64,000 bases of DNA from positions 1 to 64,000 of the forward strand of contig JAMPIV010006398.1 of assembly GCA_024509875.1 (NCBI GenBank). The letters run 5' to 3'. A program made the translations under genes and the position numbers. Below, piece after piece: positions 43,621-55,376 of this stretch (its first letter is position 1; each line of letters begins with the position of its first letter). Source of the stretch: Oreohelix idahoensis (lineage: Eukaryota; Mollusca; Gastropoda; Stylommatophora; Oreohelicidae). The notes beneath the pieces are model-generated. The model was not told the DNA's origin. It saw only the letters and a list, made by a program, of their open reading frames with translations, and ran no database searches.

Positions 43621-44223
43621 CCCGCCACCAGTTTTAGGCAACCGAGGAACTGTCAAGATCTTTATAAACACCGACCTCTCTACAGAAGTACCTGTATATA
43701 ATCGTGCCTGTTTTCGAATTTCAGAGTGTTCGGATTTCAGAGTATTCGGATTTCAGAATAAGTGCAGCTTGTATGTAACGCCCAATTATGTCAGACGATC
43801 TGCTTACTGTTATTCCATGGAAAGAGCGATGGAAGATGCAAATAAGTGATATTTTACCTTCTGCTAACTTCACTTTAAAGGAATGATCTCGTTCCTGTCT
43901 TATGCATTTCACGAACTAAGTACATTTTAGTACGCTGGCTAGTGGGTTTTCGCTCAAACGTGGAAAAACTACCTTGAATCTTGAGGATACCACGCTTTTA
44001 AACGTCAGCCGGGGATGGTTGTGGGAAGACTAGTCTGAGAGTTTCTCTAGCTTAAAAATTCTTGATCTTTTCTCTTTGTCAACTAAAGATCTATTAAAGC
44101 GCCTCTGTGATCTATCGGCAGAAAGCAATAGACTGGCTGCCGACTTCTGCCCAACACCGTAGTAACGTTCTTAGTAACCTAATGAATGAAATCGTCCGGT
44201 AATACCGGTAATTAAGAGCTCTT

Positions 44224-44719
44224 GGGGGGGGGGGGGTGTCGGAGTGGCTAAGAGGTATGGCGTCCGCCTCGAATTCTTGAGGTATCAGGTTCGATTCCCA
44301 GTTGAGGGGATATAATTTATAGAAATATTTTTTCAGAACCAGTGGTCCCAATGATCTCATACTCCCCCCTGAACTCCTGGGTAGTGAGATTGGATACCTA
44401 GCCTTCTCGGATAGGGGTGAAAAAAATAGGAGGTCCCGTGTGCAAGTTGCGCACGCTAAAAATCCCACGGCAGTTGGAAATCGTAAAGAGTAGGCCACAA
44501 GGCCGCTGCTCTGGCAAAATTTCAAAATTAGAAACCTACCCACCATAAAAATAATTATACATTGTGTGATTCCTATATACACATATTGGGATTCTCGCCG
44601 GTGCTACGGAGTTCGTGCATTGTGCTGAGATCCTCCTTGTGTGATCTAAGGGAGGAAATCGGAGCGCTGATGGAGTTGTCCGTATGCAATGAAGATAGTC
44701 TTTAAAACCAAACCACAAC
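44224..44719 (+). mobile_element. tRNA-derived SINE, family 3
   Basis: After a G-run, GTGTCGGAGTGGCTAAGAGG (A-box-like) and CAGGTTCGATTCCCAG (B-box) form a Ser/Leu-tRNA-like head. The body is about 400 bases with an ACCAAACCACAAC tail. It is flanked by AAGAGCTCTT at 44214-44223 and 44720-44729. That motif is palindromic, so chance is possible, but position fits a target duplication. Confidence 0.7.
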
Positions 44720-44737
44720 AAGAGCTCTTCTTCTCAT

Positions 44738-45058
44738 TTCAGAAACTGTGAACCGTTCCCACATCCTGGAAACTGTGAACCGTTCCAGTATCTTGGAAAC
44801 TGTGAACCGTTCTCATATCGTGGAAACTGTAAACCGTTCCCATATCCTGGAAACTGTGAACCGTTCCCATATCCTGGAAACTGTGAACCGTTCCCATATC
44901 CTGGAAACTGTGAACCGTTCCCATATCCTGGATACTGTGAACCGTTCCTGTATCCTGGAAACTGTGAAACGTTCCCATATCCTGGATACTGTGAACCGTT
45001 CCCGTATCCTGGAAACTGTGAACCGTTCCCGTATCCTGGAAACTGTGAACTATTTTTC
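44738..45058. repeat. 27-bp minisatellite
   Basis: About 12 copies with core GGAAACTGTGAACCGTTCCC. Open frames arise on both strands because 27 is divisible by three (for example 9-residue repeats GSQFPGYGN on the minus strand). I do not consider them genes. Confidence 0.9.
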
Positions 45059-45167
45059 CCATCATGATAATATGAGCTCCTTCCACCATCATGGTAATAT
45101 GAGCTCATTCCCTCATCATGGTAATTATCAGCTTCTAACTATGTCATTGATTCCACTGCCCCATTAA

Positions 45168-46309
45168 GCAACCAGCATAAGCACCGACACATATAAGTAG
45201 ATGTAAAAGTGATATGAGAGTTAGCAGCTAACCTGATGGGTGCAGCGTTGGGTGTATCTTTAAGACATTACACATTTTTAGAAAAGTGATATAGAGTATT
45301 GTTTACATCGCCACCTCTATAAAATTATGCAACATTTGCACAATTCGTCTTTAACGCTTAGACCGAAGGACAAGAGATATTGTTGCGCAATGTAAACCAG
45401 TGATTCCATTTATTAACTATTTAAAATTTTGTGGACCTGAAGGTATTACAAAAAATCACATCTTGTCAATGTACAGGGGCTATGCGATTTACGCGTTCTC
45501 TATTTACACGAATTCGAAATAACGCGAGCTGGAAAAATGCAAAAAGAATGACGCTACAGCTGTTAAAATTCATAATTCTATGCTTTTATCCTACGCTTTT
45601 TATGCTTTCTGTTATTTATGCTCTGCTTTTTAAGAAGTTTTTTTAAAGTAATTTTTACTTTATTCTACTTTACAAAAGTATCCCCTTAATTGTAACTTGC
45701 TGTAATTCTATGGAGAAAAGAACTTCAATTTATAGGAATCTCAAATTACTCACATACCTCCGGAATATTGCCGTCGCGTAAATGTCAATATCGCTGTAAG
45801 CCTTAATATAAGTCATTAGCATGTGGATGTGCCTGTGTGCAAGAAAAGCTACAGCAATTATTGGTCTTCGCTAGTACGAACGAACAAACGAGAATCCTTA
45901 TGTAATAAAAGGGGAACAAATTATAGTATTTCTGTCATACATTTGTGTCCTTGAATAATTTCAATTTAACAAAATTAAGATATATATGCTAGTTGCTCTG
46001 AACTGTTTGTTCCCTGGGGTGTTTGAGGAGATAAATACTATAACTGCTACCACAGGTATGTCATTAAAGATGATTTATATGAGGTTGTACCCGAGGTTGG
46101 CAACCTCATCATGTTAAACATATTGCTACAGAAACTACTGATGCAAACTTGTTTTTGCTTTGGCGTAGGATGCCTCAAGAGGTCATTTGCAGTGCTGACC
46201 CCACACTCGATAAGGAGTAATAAGGCATTTGATATTATGATGATAATGAAGATGACATGGTAGCTATGGGCTCAGAAGATGGTAGGGATATGGTCGTCAT
46301 GTCAGATTA
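45168..46309. other. Intergenic, nothing recognised
   Basis: AT-rich. A GAGGTTGGCAACCTCATCAT palindrome-like block (about 46092) also occurs near 28246 with one change. Confidence 0.4.
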
Positions 46310-46780
46310 ATGATACAGTACAGTAGTAGTTTACAAAGGTCATCCCAATTATACAAACGAGCGCTTCGACCAAAACAATATATCCACAATTCTTTATTAT
46401 ACGGCGTTCATTTACTAGAAGCTTCGGTAAATGTTCTCCTTAGACTTTTATATTATAGAGTAACATCCCCTTGTAATGTTTGTCTTAGTCATGTATCGCA
46501 TGCAAGTATCGACATTACAAGGGCATGTCTCTCTATAATACAAAAGTCTAAAGAGAACCCTACCGAAGCTCATTTAAAAAGAAAAATGAAGTATGAGAAA
46601 TGGTGTCCCTCGCAGACATCAATGCAACGCAAATCAGTAAGAGCAGTAACAAAACCGAAACAAAAAATTAATAAAGGGAAATTGGTTTTTGATAATGGAG
46701 AGAAATCATTAAATACTCTGTGTGATGAATTGATTTTTGTTTGTAATGACGATACTGCTTTGAACTATTTTTTGACGTAA
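46310..46780 (+). CDS. Unrecognised 156-codon open frame
   Basis: Complete ATG-to-TAA frame with a Lys-rich C-terminal half. I recognise no domain. About a third of it is made of the 46422-46572 palindrome, which suggests the frame is accidental. It is listed because it is the longest non-repeat open frame between 33 and 52 kb. Confidence 0.15.
   Translation: MIQYSSSLQRSSQLYKRALRPKQYIHNSLLYGVHLLEASVNVLLRLLYYRVTSPCNVCLSHVSHASIDITRACLSIIQKSKENPTEAHLKRKMKYEKWCPSQTSMQRKSVRAVTKPKQKINKGKLVFDNGEKSLNTLCDELIFVCNDDTALNYFLT
46422..46572. repeat. Imperfect palindrome, about 60-bp arms
   Basis: AGCTTCGGTAAATGTTCTCC...CCTTGTAATGT is matched by the inverted ACATTACAAGG...GAACCCTACCGAAGCT around a loop of about 35 bases. 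CATTTA occurs on both outer sides (46415 and 46573). It could be a small MITE or a precursor hairpin. Confidence 0.6.
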
Positions 46781-46965
46781 CGAGTAAACAATTTGTTTAA
46801 AAAAATAGAACTGAGATGCCCGGATGCCGAAACGTCACGTTGTGTTACGTGCAAGCCTCACGTATCACTAGATACACTCATACAGATAATGAGTACAGAA
46901 ACACACATACAAAAGCACGTGTGAAACATTTAAGTTAATATCCCCCTTATATAGAACTGTCTTAA

Positions 46966-47103
46966 CTCTTTGACTCCGCAATTATTTTCCACCCTGTGCA
47001 GTAATTTTAATTTGTGATAGACTAAAAACAACGCTCAGAGAGCTTTTTTGGCACGGGTGTCAAATCTGACCAACGCTCTGAGAGTTGTTCCGGAGTCAAA
47101 GAG
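46966..47103. mobile_element. TTAA-flanked MITE (piggyBac-type)
   Basis: 138 bp between TTAA duplications (46962-46965, 47104-47107), with perfect 13-bp inverted ends CTCTTTGACTCCG. Inner inverted parts are AACGCTCAGAGAG and CTCTGAGAGTT. TTAA targets and a CYCTTTG-like end fit piggyBac-derived MITEs. Confidence 0.75.
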
Positions 47104-47849
47104 TTAATAAAATAAATCTTCTTCATTCACTTTGAGACGTCTTGAATTTGTTCAAAGAAAGAAGTGGTCAGCTTGAGACAGTTGGTATCTGCCTGGAGTT
47201 TGTCCTGGAATGGTATTGGTGATGACCATATGTTTGTTCTCTGTTCTTGTTATGGTCAGCAGTCATTTTATCGGTGTCACAGTTACACTCATCAGTAGTT
47301 CCGATCGTTAGTGAAATAAGTGAAACGTAACAAACAATGACGCATTCCCATCAACTATTCGGGAAAAGCCTTGCACGCCACCGTGGAAACTAAATTGAAC
47401 ACCCACTTAAAGAACATGCAGGCCAAACAATTTATTGACCATATGTCATGATAATTTGATTAAAAAGATTCACTGAAATTGAAATGGGATGGAAAGAAAT
47501 GAAATGATCACAGGGGACATAATGCAGTCATCAGGTCATGTGACAGAAAGTGCACATTATAATTCATTTCAGCCATATTTTTAGCGGATTACTCGCTCTT
47601 TTAATAATAAAAACAGCGCTAAATACAAGAACTCAATAAAGAAAACATATGAAGATATAATCGACAGACCTTGTGTCTTGGTTGAATAGAGCGCGCCTCG
47701 ACAAAACGAGGGAAAAGTTCTATTTAACAAAAAAGAAAGGATATGAAATGCAAAATTCATGATGGACAACTTACAGAACTGTTTGAGATAGTAACTTGAG
47801 GAGGACAGTGATGCCCCTTGTCATTATTTCTCTGAGTTATTCGAAAAAC
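47104..47849. other. Intergenic, nothing recognised
   Basis: No gene or known repeat seen. Confidence 0.4.
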
Positions 47850-48030
47850 TACATAAGGCAGAGGGTCCGTTTGTAAATGGGTACCTGACTTTGCTCTTGA
47901 GTTAGGGAAGGAAAAGGCAGCGAGGAAGAGAACTAGTCACCCCACCTCTCGATGCTGGACCTAGTATTGTGAAGTCTCTAACACTTCACTGCCCTACGGC
48001 AGGGTCTACGATGGAACTATATTTACCTTT
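47850..48030 (+). mobile_element. SINE family 2 tail fragment
   Basis: Plus-strand GAAGTCTCTAACACTTCACTGCCCTACGGC tail matches (in reverse) 40920-40965. The tRNA-like head is not seen. Confidence 0.5.
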
Positions 48031-48046
48031 TAACATCAAGCAACAG

Positions 48047-48325
48047 GGAGCCGCGGTAGCATAGTGGTTAGTGCACTGGCTTCCTAGCTCAGTGGTCTAT
48101 GGTTCGATCCCCAGATGAGGTGGGATTTTTTTAGGCCGCAAACGGCTCCGGGGTCGACCCAGCCTCATGAACTTGGTACCAGAGTAACTCTAGGAAGGTT
48201 AAGACGACGGCCTGATGCTGACCACATCCCCTCTAGTGTGCCGATGGTCAAGAAAATATGGATCTAACACCGTATTCCCAATATGCCTCAATGGGCGAGT
48301 AACGGGATCCTTTACCTCCCTTTTT
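48047..48325 (+). mobile_element. tRNA-derived SINE, family 4, with clear target duplication
   Basis: Head GGGAGCCGCGGTAGCATAGT with GTGGTTAGTG (A-box) and ATGGTTCGATCCCC (B-box), then about 200 bases of body. It is flanked by the perfect 12-bp duplication ATCAAGCAACAG at 48035-48046 and 48326-48337, diagnostic of retroposition. Confidence 0.9.
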
Positions 48326-48479
48326 ATCAAGCAACAGAAATGGAATTTAATGGAGTCTGCTAAAATACTTTGACGAGATTTTGCGTTGATCTGACTCTTC
48401 CGTTCCATAACCGTACCCATAGACAATACAGAATGAAAATACTCGATGAGATATCATAGCAAGTGGGTCTGAGCATACA

Positions 48480-49219
48480 CAGAGACAAAAACAAAGATTA
48501 TGAGATTAAATGCAGAAAAAGATAACACGACTGCACTTGAAGAAACAACTCTAAATAAATATTCCTTCGCAGCAATATAGACTGTTGGATGAACAGACTA
48601 CGATTTCAAAATAAGAATATAAAAGGCAAGAAAAGCTTTCATTGCCCTGGGAAATATATAGAAATCAAAATAAATGAAGTCAAACATAAAAGCCAGAATC
48701 TTTACTAACTTTCTAAACATGACCGATAATACAAAATAGTTAACTTTTAAACGTAATACAGAATGGAATCTGCGAAACATTAAAAATACAAAACATTGAA
48801 TCTTTTAACAGAATTTAAAACACAGATGCAATGGAACATTGACATCAAACCAACACGGTAATGCACGTGTCAATCGAACTAAAAAAAACTCATTCATCTT
48901 TAAAAATAAACAACAACAACTGAACCCAAGACACAGTGAAAATGCAGAACATTGAATATTTCAAAACGAAATAAAAATACTGAATCTACAAAGTACTGAT
49001 AATAAACAATACTAAATCTTTAATACAAAAATTTAATCTGCGAAAAACTGAAAATGCATAACATAGAACAAATACACAAGAGTGTTCGAATTGACATAAT
49101 ACACTGCAGCTAAAATATATTGTATCGGTATCTTTAAAAATAAATATTAAGTCTAGGACTCAATGGCAATACACAATATTAAATCTTAAAAAAAAAATGA
49201 TTGAATCTGCGAAACACTG
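48480..49219. repeat. A-rich degenerate tandem repeat
   Basis: Recurring phrases GAATCTGCGAAACACTGA, AAAATGCA(G/T)AACATTGAAT and ATCTTTAA with loose spacing. Similar phrases recur at 50920-51190, on the other side of the inverted segment. Confidence 0.6.
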
Positions 49220-50950
49220 AATGTGACGGTATTGCCTCCCCTGCTTTGTGGTAGTGGTCCAACAGTGGCCAAAACTCAAGAGTGTCTAATATGGGCTTCA
49301 AAGGTGTCTACCTTCGCACAAGATTACTCTTGGCAGATTTGTACATTGAAGGGTAATGACGCTTCTATCTCAATGGAGTTTTCACAAGATATTCAGATAA
49401 GCGAAAACAATGCTGCATTGGCTGAGCACGTTAATTCTAGAATCTGCAGACAACTTTTGTGAAGATTAATCTTAGCTCGTTCAAGCCCCACCTCTGATTT
49501 ACTCAGTCGAATTCTTATTATTCTGGTATAGCTCTGTTTAGAGTGTGTTTAGTAAATTGACTGAGACAAACATGCAGTACATTTAAAATGATTAAATCGA
49601 AGTTAAATTTGCAAAATTACAAATAATAAAATTTAATAATCACTTAAGTTGTAACAGTTTGAAAATAATTGAATGGTTTAAATGAAAGGGTTCATCATTA
49701 ATTGATAGTAGATCCTATGAAAAAAGTTCACTTTGGCAGCTTATATATTGCACTTAGCTGCCAGTGGTTGTTTCTGCTCCCGCTGGGTTGGTTCTTGATG
49801 GACTGATAACTGATAACGCTCGTCACTGGTCAAGAATGTAGGATGCAGCTCGTTCCCAGGAGTGTCAGGGAGAGTCTACAAAGTTGGTCCCTCATCTTAA
49901 AGCTCAGGCCACTGTTCCCTTCTTGTTCCAGAGAAATTACCCTTAAACTGGTACCACCACCAAGCCAATCCTGGCTCACAGACTATTTGCTCAGATGAAT
50001 GAAGTTAAAGCACTAGCCGATGCCTTTTTACACGTGTACTTGTGGTCGTTTATTTTAACTTTAATTCCCTCCCTGACTCCGTGTGTTCATTTTCCTCAGA
50101 TATTCCGGATTTCCTTATTTAAAATGATAGAGATTTCTTAGGCTATTTTGTACGTCCTGATAAATACTACAATAAAAGGTTCGGTTTGATAAAATGAAAT
50201 TCTGAATTCTAGGCTTCACTCTGGCAAGGTCTGGTTGTGTCGTCTTGGCAAGCAATCTTCACAGTGAGTTAACACTGAAACGTGTCAGGTTATATTCATG
50301 TCCCACCTCCGCATCTGTTTGTTATGGAGCTAAGTAAAAGCTGCAATCATTTCAAAAATGCTGGTTGGGGAAAGGGGGGGTGGATTTCAAAATATTCCTG
50401 ACATGGAATCATTTTGAACGTAATGTAGGGGTCAAGTCTTCCGTATATGGCATGAAAATATCCGATCCCTGGCAGGCGAACTCACCAACACATATGCAAA
50501 CTCATACGACAATGTGTTTCAGATGTAACAAATTATTACTATCTACAGTAATCTTGGCATAACAAGTCAGACAGGAAGCGATTATGTCATACGTGTCTGT
50601 CCAAACTGCTTTGTCCAGACGAGTAATCTTGTTATCTCTCGATTAAGCACACAACTCTACATGAAAACAAGCAGACCAATATGGGTTTACCTGCGCTTAA
50701 TCTCAGCAAAGCTGTGCCGCGCCTAGCAAATGTGAGGTATACAGCAACAAGGAGTGTCAAATGTTTTGACAATACCAAATATCTGCTGCCTAGCAGAGAA
50801 AGAAAAAGGTGCGACCCGGAAAAATCGCAATAAAATCAGTACAAAAAATGTAACTGATTACTGCCGTAGTGAAAGAGAGATCGAGAAGAGGTCGCCTCAA
50901 AATCCATCTCGTGACACTGAAAATACAAAACACGCAATCTTTAAAAAACA
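49220..50950 (-). repeat. Long degenerate repeat, inverted partner of 26985-29800
   Basis: Collinear but shorter than its partner (1.7 versus 2.8 kb). Small open frames inside (49223-49462, 50754-51110) have no recognisable product. The orientation given is relative to the 27-29.8 kb copy. Confidence 0.6.
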
Positions 50951-51190
50951 AAAAATACACAATCTACGACAGTCAACAAAAAAAAAACAAAGAAACTTTG
51001 TACACAAAATTAAAACAACACCCATGAAAATACAGAACTGTGAATCTTTTAAAAAGAAAATAAATGTTGAATCAACAAAATACAAAACCTACAAAATATT
51101 GAAATTATAAAAAAAAAAACAGCAAGAAAAAACAAATGGTTGAGTGTTCGAAACACTGAGAATGCAAACATTGAATCTACAAAAAAAAAA
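50920..51190. repeat. A-rich degenerate tandem repeat, second block
   Basis: Same phrases as 48480-49219 (GAAACACTGAGAATGCAAAC, TTGAATC, CAATCTTTAAAAA). Confidence 0.55.
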
Positions 51191-51254
51191 CCTAGTCTTC
51201 GTTAAAATGAATTCCCTCTGTGCCCACTGTAGTACATTTCTAATCTTCATCTGC

Positions 51255-51560
51255 GCTTAAGAAAATTACTTACTGATGTGAAGAGCGGAACAGCCCAGGT
51301 ACAAGCAGTTTTACTTGGAATGACAAGTATTTTATACAATAACTCTTTACTAATGAAAGTAAGTAAGAGAGATCTTTGGCGTAAAATAAAGCCACTCCTA
51401 ACATGTGGAAGTGAGTCATGGACAATTAGTAAAAAAGCTGGAAAAGCCCATGGGGAGGTTACAGAGATGTGGTCATACAGATGAGCGATTAAAAATACCA
51501 TGGACAGCAAAAAAGAGCAATGTGGATGTCCTGAAAGAGGTCAAAAGTCGCTTATTACCC
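51255..51560 (+). pseudogene. LINE ORF2 fragment
   Basis: TCGSESWTISKKAGK, then EMW and RLKIPWTAKKSNVDVLKEV in a shifted frame. This matches the Y-G-S-E-x-W ... E-M-W ... R-I-P-W-T block that follows RT in many LINEs. Confidence 0.7.
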
Positions 51561-52056
51561 ACATTAGAAGGAAGCAATCCACTTTATTTGGGCAAAGACA
51601 AGAAGAAAGTTGGAATATAACATGATCAATTTCAGGACAAAGAGATAGAGGACAACCTAGAGAGAATAAACTGAACTGTCTGACATCATGGCGTGGAAGG
51701 AAGGTGACAACAAAAATGAAAATCATTTCTTGAGACAGGAAATCGTGGAGAAACATGATTATCCACGCCTACAGGCAAGATACGTGAAGAAGAAGAACAA
51801 GAACAAGAAGAAGACGAAAAAGAAGAAAAAGATCGCTAAAGCGTCAACAGAACAATGATGCATTATTCCAGCAAACGTTTGACGCAGTGAACATGGCGCA
51901 GGTTCAAACATTTTTTTTTCAGCAGTTAACACACAAGAAACCAAACCATTAATGCTGAATCATCACTTTGTTGATGTAACCGATAAATTCACCTTTCCTT
52001 GAATCAATCAACCCACATTCGCCTGTTCTGTTGCAATTAAAACATATTCAGACTAC
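51561..52056. other. Flank of element D, nothing recognised
   Basis: Contains a GAAGAAGAA-rich simple stretch near 51785-51830. ACTAC (52052-52056) lies directly outside the 3' LTR of D and would be its target duplication, not checkable because the other end is outside the window. Confidence 0.4.
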
Positions 52057-53204
52057 TGTAACTGTCTTTTTTTTTCTTGTTGAGGTGATCACTGGCCCAA
52101 GACAGTATACATGTTGTTAGATGTGTAGTGCGAGCGTATGATGAATTGAGTGTGGGTGCGAATGAAGGCGCGAATGTGTTTAGGCTCGTATAGATGTAGA
52201 TCCTGCAACCCATACTCTCACATGCAGTAATCAAGGATGCTTTGACACTGCAGGCATGTTTCAAGACATTTATTGACGAGAACACACATAGTATCAACAG
52301 GAACAGTCAGTGTAACAAGGTCATGCTGACCTGAAATCGATAGGTATACATTTGGCATTCAAAAAGGTAAACATCGGAATAGACGTGCATGGTCAATAGC
52401 AAAGTTCTTCAATAATGACAGTTCGTAGCGTCGCCCTTGGCGTCTCTGACTAAACGCGTCAGATGCCTTAGTTACTTTGACACACAGGTGCAACTTGGCA
52501 CTCCCCGCCAATTGCACATATCAGGCTGTAGTATAATAGCCGAAAGCACAGGCCTCGTTCTGACGTCGGCCGTGTACTTCTGTTAAATAGGTTATCATCA
52601 ACCCTGCAGTAATACTTATTGTAGATATGAATTCCGCCAATCTGCGGCTCCCACAATATATCTTCGTCACTGGATTTCTGGACAATATAAGACTAACAGT
52701 CTTGGATGGCTACCTCGAGCACAAATATATAAGTTCTGAAATGGCGGATCAGTGAGCTGCTGTTCACCCTAGGTAATCCTTTACATGTTCTGCCACCGAA
52801 AAGCGTAATAATGCATAAAGGTCGGTATTACCTGGAAAATGAATCCTCAGAACTAAACAAGGAATTCTGTCGTCATCCCGACGCACAGAGATTCACTGGG
52901 GAAAACTGCCATAGCAGTTACTTCGAAGATTCTCCCCGAAAAACAATGGACTCTTGGTCCCTTCAGAAAAACAGGACCTTCCCGGCTTGCCGGAAGTATA
53001 TCTCACTCCCGCTTAAAAAACCTTCCCATAGGCCTACGCCCGAACTGACAACCTCTGACCCTAAAGGTCAAACACAATGAATGAATAAACAAGGGAAGAC
53101 AACCCCTAATCAACCTGACATCGCAGGTAAAGACACAATTATACTTATGATACAAACATAAGCAAATAACTTGACAGATGACTCCGTCGAAAATGACAGC
53201 AACA
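52057..53204 (-). repeat. 3' LTR of element D
   Basis: 1148 bp with imperfect inverted ends: TGTTGCTGTC at the start (minus strand) and GACAGTTACA at the end. Bases 52057-52792 match 60075-60805. The insertion site of E (ATGTT, 52788-52792) is empty here. The open frame 52811-53080 is within the LTR and has no motif. Confidence 0.9.
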
Positions 53205-53245
53205 TTACTACCACCCCCCTGTTAAAAAAAAATGAAATTTTTTTT
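53205..53245 (-). other. Polypurine-like tract and A/T tracts of element D
   Basis: Minus strand: an A-run, TTTCA, a T9 run, then AACAGGGGGGTGGTAGTAA directly before the LTR start TGTTGCTG. Confidence 0.6.
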
Positions 53246-53633
53246 AAAATATGTCCATGAGCAAGATAGCACCAGTATCACTTCTGTGCTCATGCAAACA
53301 ATGAACCTAATATCAGGTACAATAGAAGAGGGTACAAATCATCTCTCAACATAGGAGAAAATATTTCCTTTAAGCCAAACAAACTAAGGGATACCATTCA
53401 AGAAACCTAAGTTGCTGGCAATACCAATCATATATCAAACATTACTAAATAATATAATCATAGCAATATACAAATGTCAATGCTATTTTAGCAACATATC
53501 ACTGATGGATGGACAAAATGAAATTTGTTAAATTATCTAAACATCATCCAAATACATTTGTATTACAACATATTATGATATGAAGGACAGACCTAAGTCT
53601 GAAAGTATATCAGGAAAAACTAGGACACAAGAT
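53246..53633 (-). other. 3' untranslated region of element D
   Basis: Non-coding, AT-rich. It shares only short pieces with A and B (ATTGCCAG; GAAATATTTTCTCCTATGTTGAGAG). Confidence 0.5.
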
Positions 53634-55376
53634 TTAACTGGAATCATGTGGGCATCTAGACAATATGTCCGCCATCACATTATCCGAACCACGGATAGCT
53701 CGCACCGTGAAATGGAAAGGCTGAAGAGCAATAGCATAACGAGTAGATCTCGAGCTCTTCAAATCCTTACTTTGCATAGCCGTAAGAGCTTTTTGGTCGG
53801 TTTCCATAAAGAAATGCGCGCCCAGAAGGAACCTTTGTAGCTTAAGAATGGACCAAACCATAGCCAACAATTCACGGTCCAAAACCGAGTAATTCCTTTC
53901 TGCCGCATTCAGCTTCCTAGAAATATACATTACAGGATGCAGAGTTCCTGAATATTCCTGCATTAGTGCCGCTCCAATCCCAGTGGAAGAGGCATCACTA
54001 CGAAGGACAAAAGTCTTATCAATCGTCGGTAGTCTTAAGATAGGATGAGATGAGAACAAATTCTTAACCTGATCCAATGAAGATTGGCATTCTTGGGACC
54101 AACGCACCATATTAGGAGAACCTTTTTTCAATAACGTTGAAAGTGGTGCCATAATGGAGGACAGATTCTCAATGAATCTTCCATAGAATTGTATCAATCC
54201 CAAGAGACTACGCACTTGCTTTTTTGTCTTCGGAACCGAGATATTTAATATCTTTGAAATGTTTTGGTCCTCTGTCTTCAACAGACCATGACCAACTCGA
54301 TGACCTAGGAAGGAAATTTCACTAAACCCAACAAAAGCTTTAGAGGGTTTAGCAGTCAAACTATGCTCACGTAGAGTAGATAGCAATTCCTTTAGACCCA
54401 AATAGTGTTCTTCCCAAGTATCGCTGAAAAGACAGATGTCGTCTAAATATGCAATGACATCTGCACGATCTGATAGAATTCGTCGCATCATGCGTACGAA
54501 AGTCGCTGGGGCGTTCATAAGCCCGAAAGGCATAAAATTCCATTGAAACAGACCCCTAGGTGTCGAAAAAGCAGTGAGAGGTTTGGCGTGTTCCGTCAGT
54601 GGGACTTGCCAATAACCTTTCGACAAGTCTAGTTTAGTAAAGAATTTAGCTTTAGAAAGTCTAATAAGTAGATCATCTAATAACGGCATAGGTTCAGCAT
54701 CGAACTTCGTAACTTGATTTAATTTGCGATAATCAACGCAAAGACGTATGTTATTGTCTTTCTTTCGAACAATAACTATCGACGAAGAATAAGCTGAAGT
54801 GGATGGTTCAATTATTTGTAGTTGAATCATTTCATCCAATTCTTTCTCGACTTGTGCTTGAAAATGAATAGGTATTGGGTATGGTCTTACTCTGATCGGA
54901 TTACGATCAGTAAGTATGATGTCATGTTCTATGACATCTGTGTGTCCAGGAATGTCGGTAAGGACATCCTGATATGATTGTAACGTAGAGGATACTTGAC
55001 GCTGTTCCTCAAAAGACAAGTTGGAAGAGACTGTAACGTCTCTCCACGATTCCGTTGAAGTAAGTGGAATCGCAGGAAGAGGTAAGTTCACGTCAGAAAA
55101 AATAGTTTCCTCATCCTGTATAACGGACAGGGATGAGATGTGACCATGTTGAACTGGAGAGTCGTCCGTCGCCTGGAAAATAGGCTGTAAATAGTCTGGA
55201 CGTTCAATAAACTCTGTTAGCATATTTATATGGAAGGTTTTATGCCTTCCATCCACATCGACAATATAGTCGACATCAGAAATTTTCGAGACTATAGTGT
55301 ATGGACCCTTCCAAGAAATGAGAAGTCTATTCTCTCTCTTGAGGGCAGTAAGACATATGCTTTGTCTCCAGGACAA
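53634..55376 (-). pseudogene. pol: Integrase tail, RT and RNase H of element D
   Basis: 580 codons after a frameshift near 55340. Integrase GPY module (LISWKGPYTIVSKI) at the start, then RT (IRLCVDYRKLNQV, FTKLDLSKGYWQVPL, catalytic YLDD at 54438-54449). RNase H follows with its Asp (RSDASSTGIGAAL), Glu (LDRELLAM) and Asp (METDQKAL). It ends DILSRCPHDSS. The region corresponding to the RT frameshift of B is intact here. The first about 15 codons overlap the upstream frame and are not real. All catalytic residues appear kept, so only frameshifts disable the copy. Confidence 0.85.

Noticed and set aside
44734..45167. Overlapping repetitive open frames on both strands (GSQFPGYGN, VNRSHILET)
   Set aside because: 27-bp minisatellite; frames open in several phases by period alone.
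52811..53080. 89-codon frame as a gene
   Set aside because: Lies within the 3' LTR of element D and has no recognisable motif.
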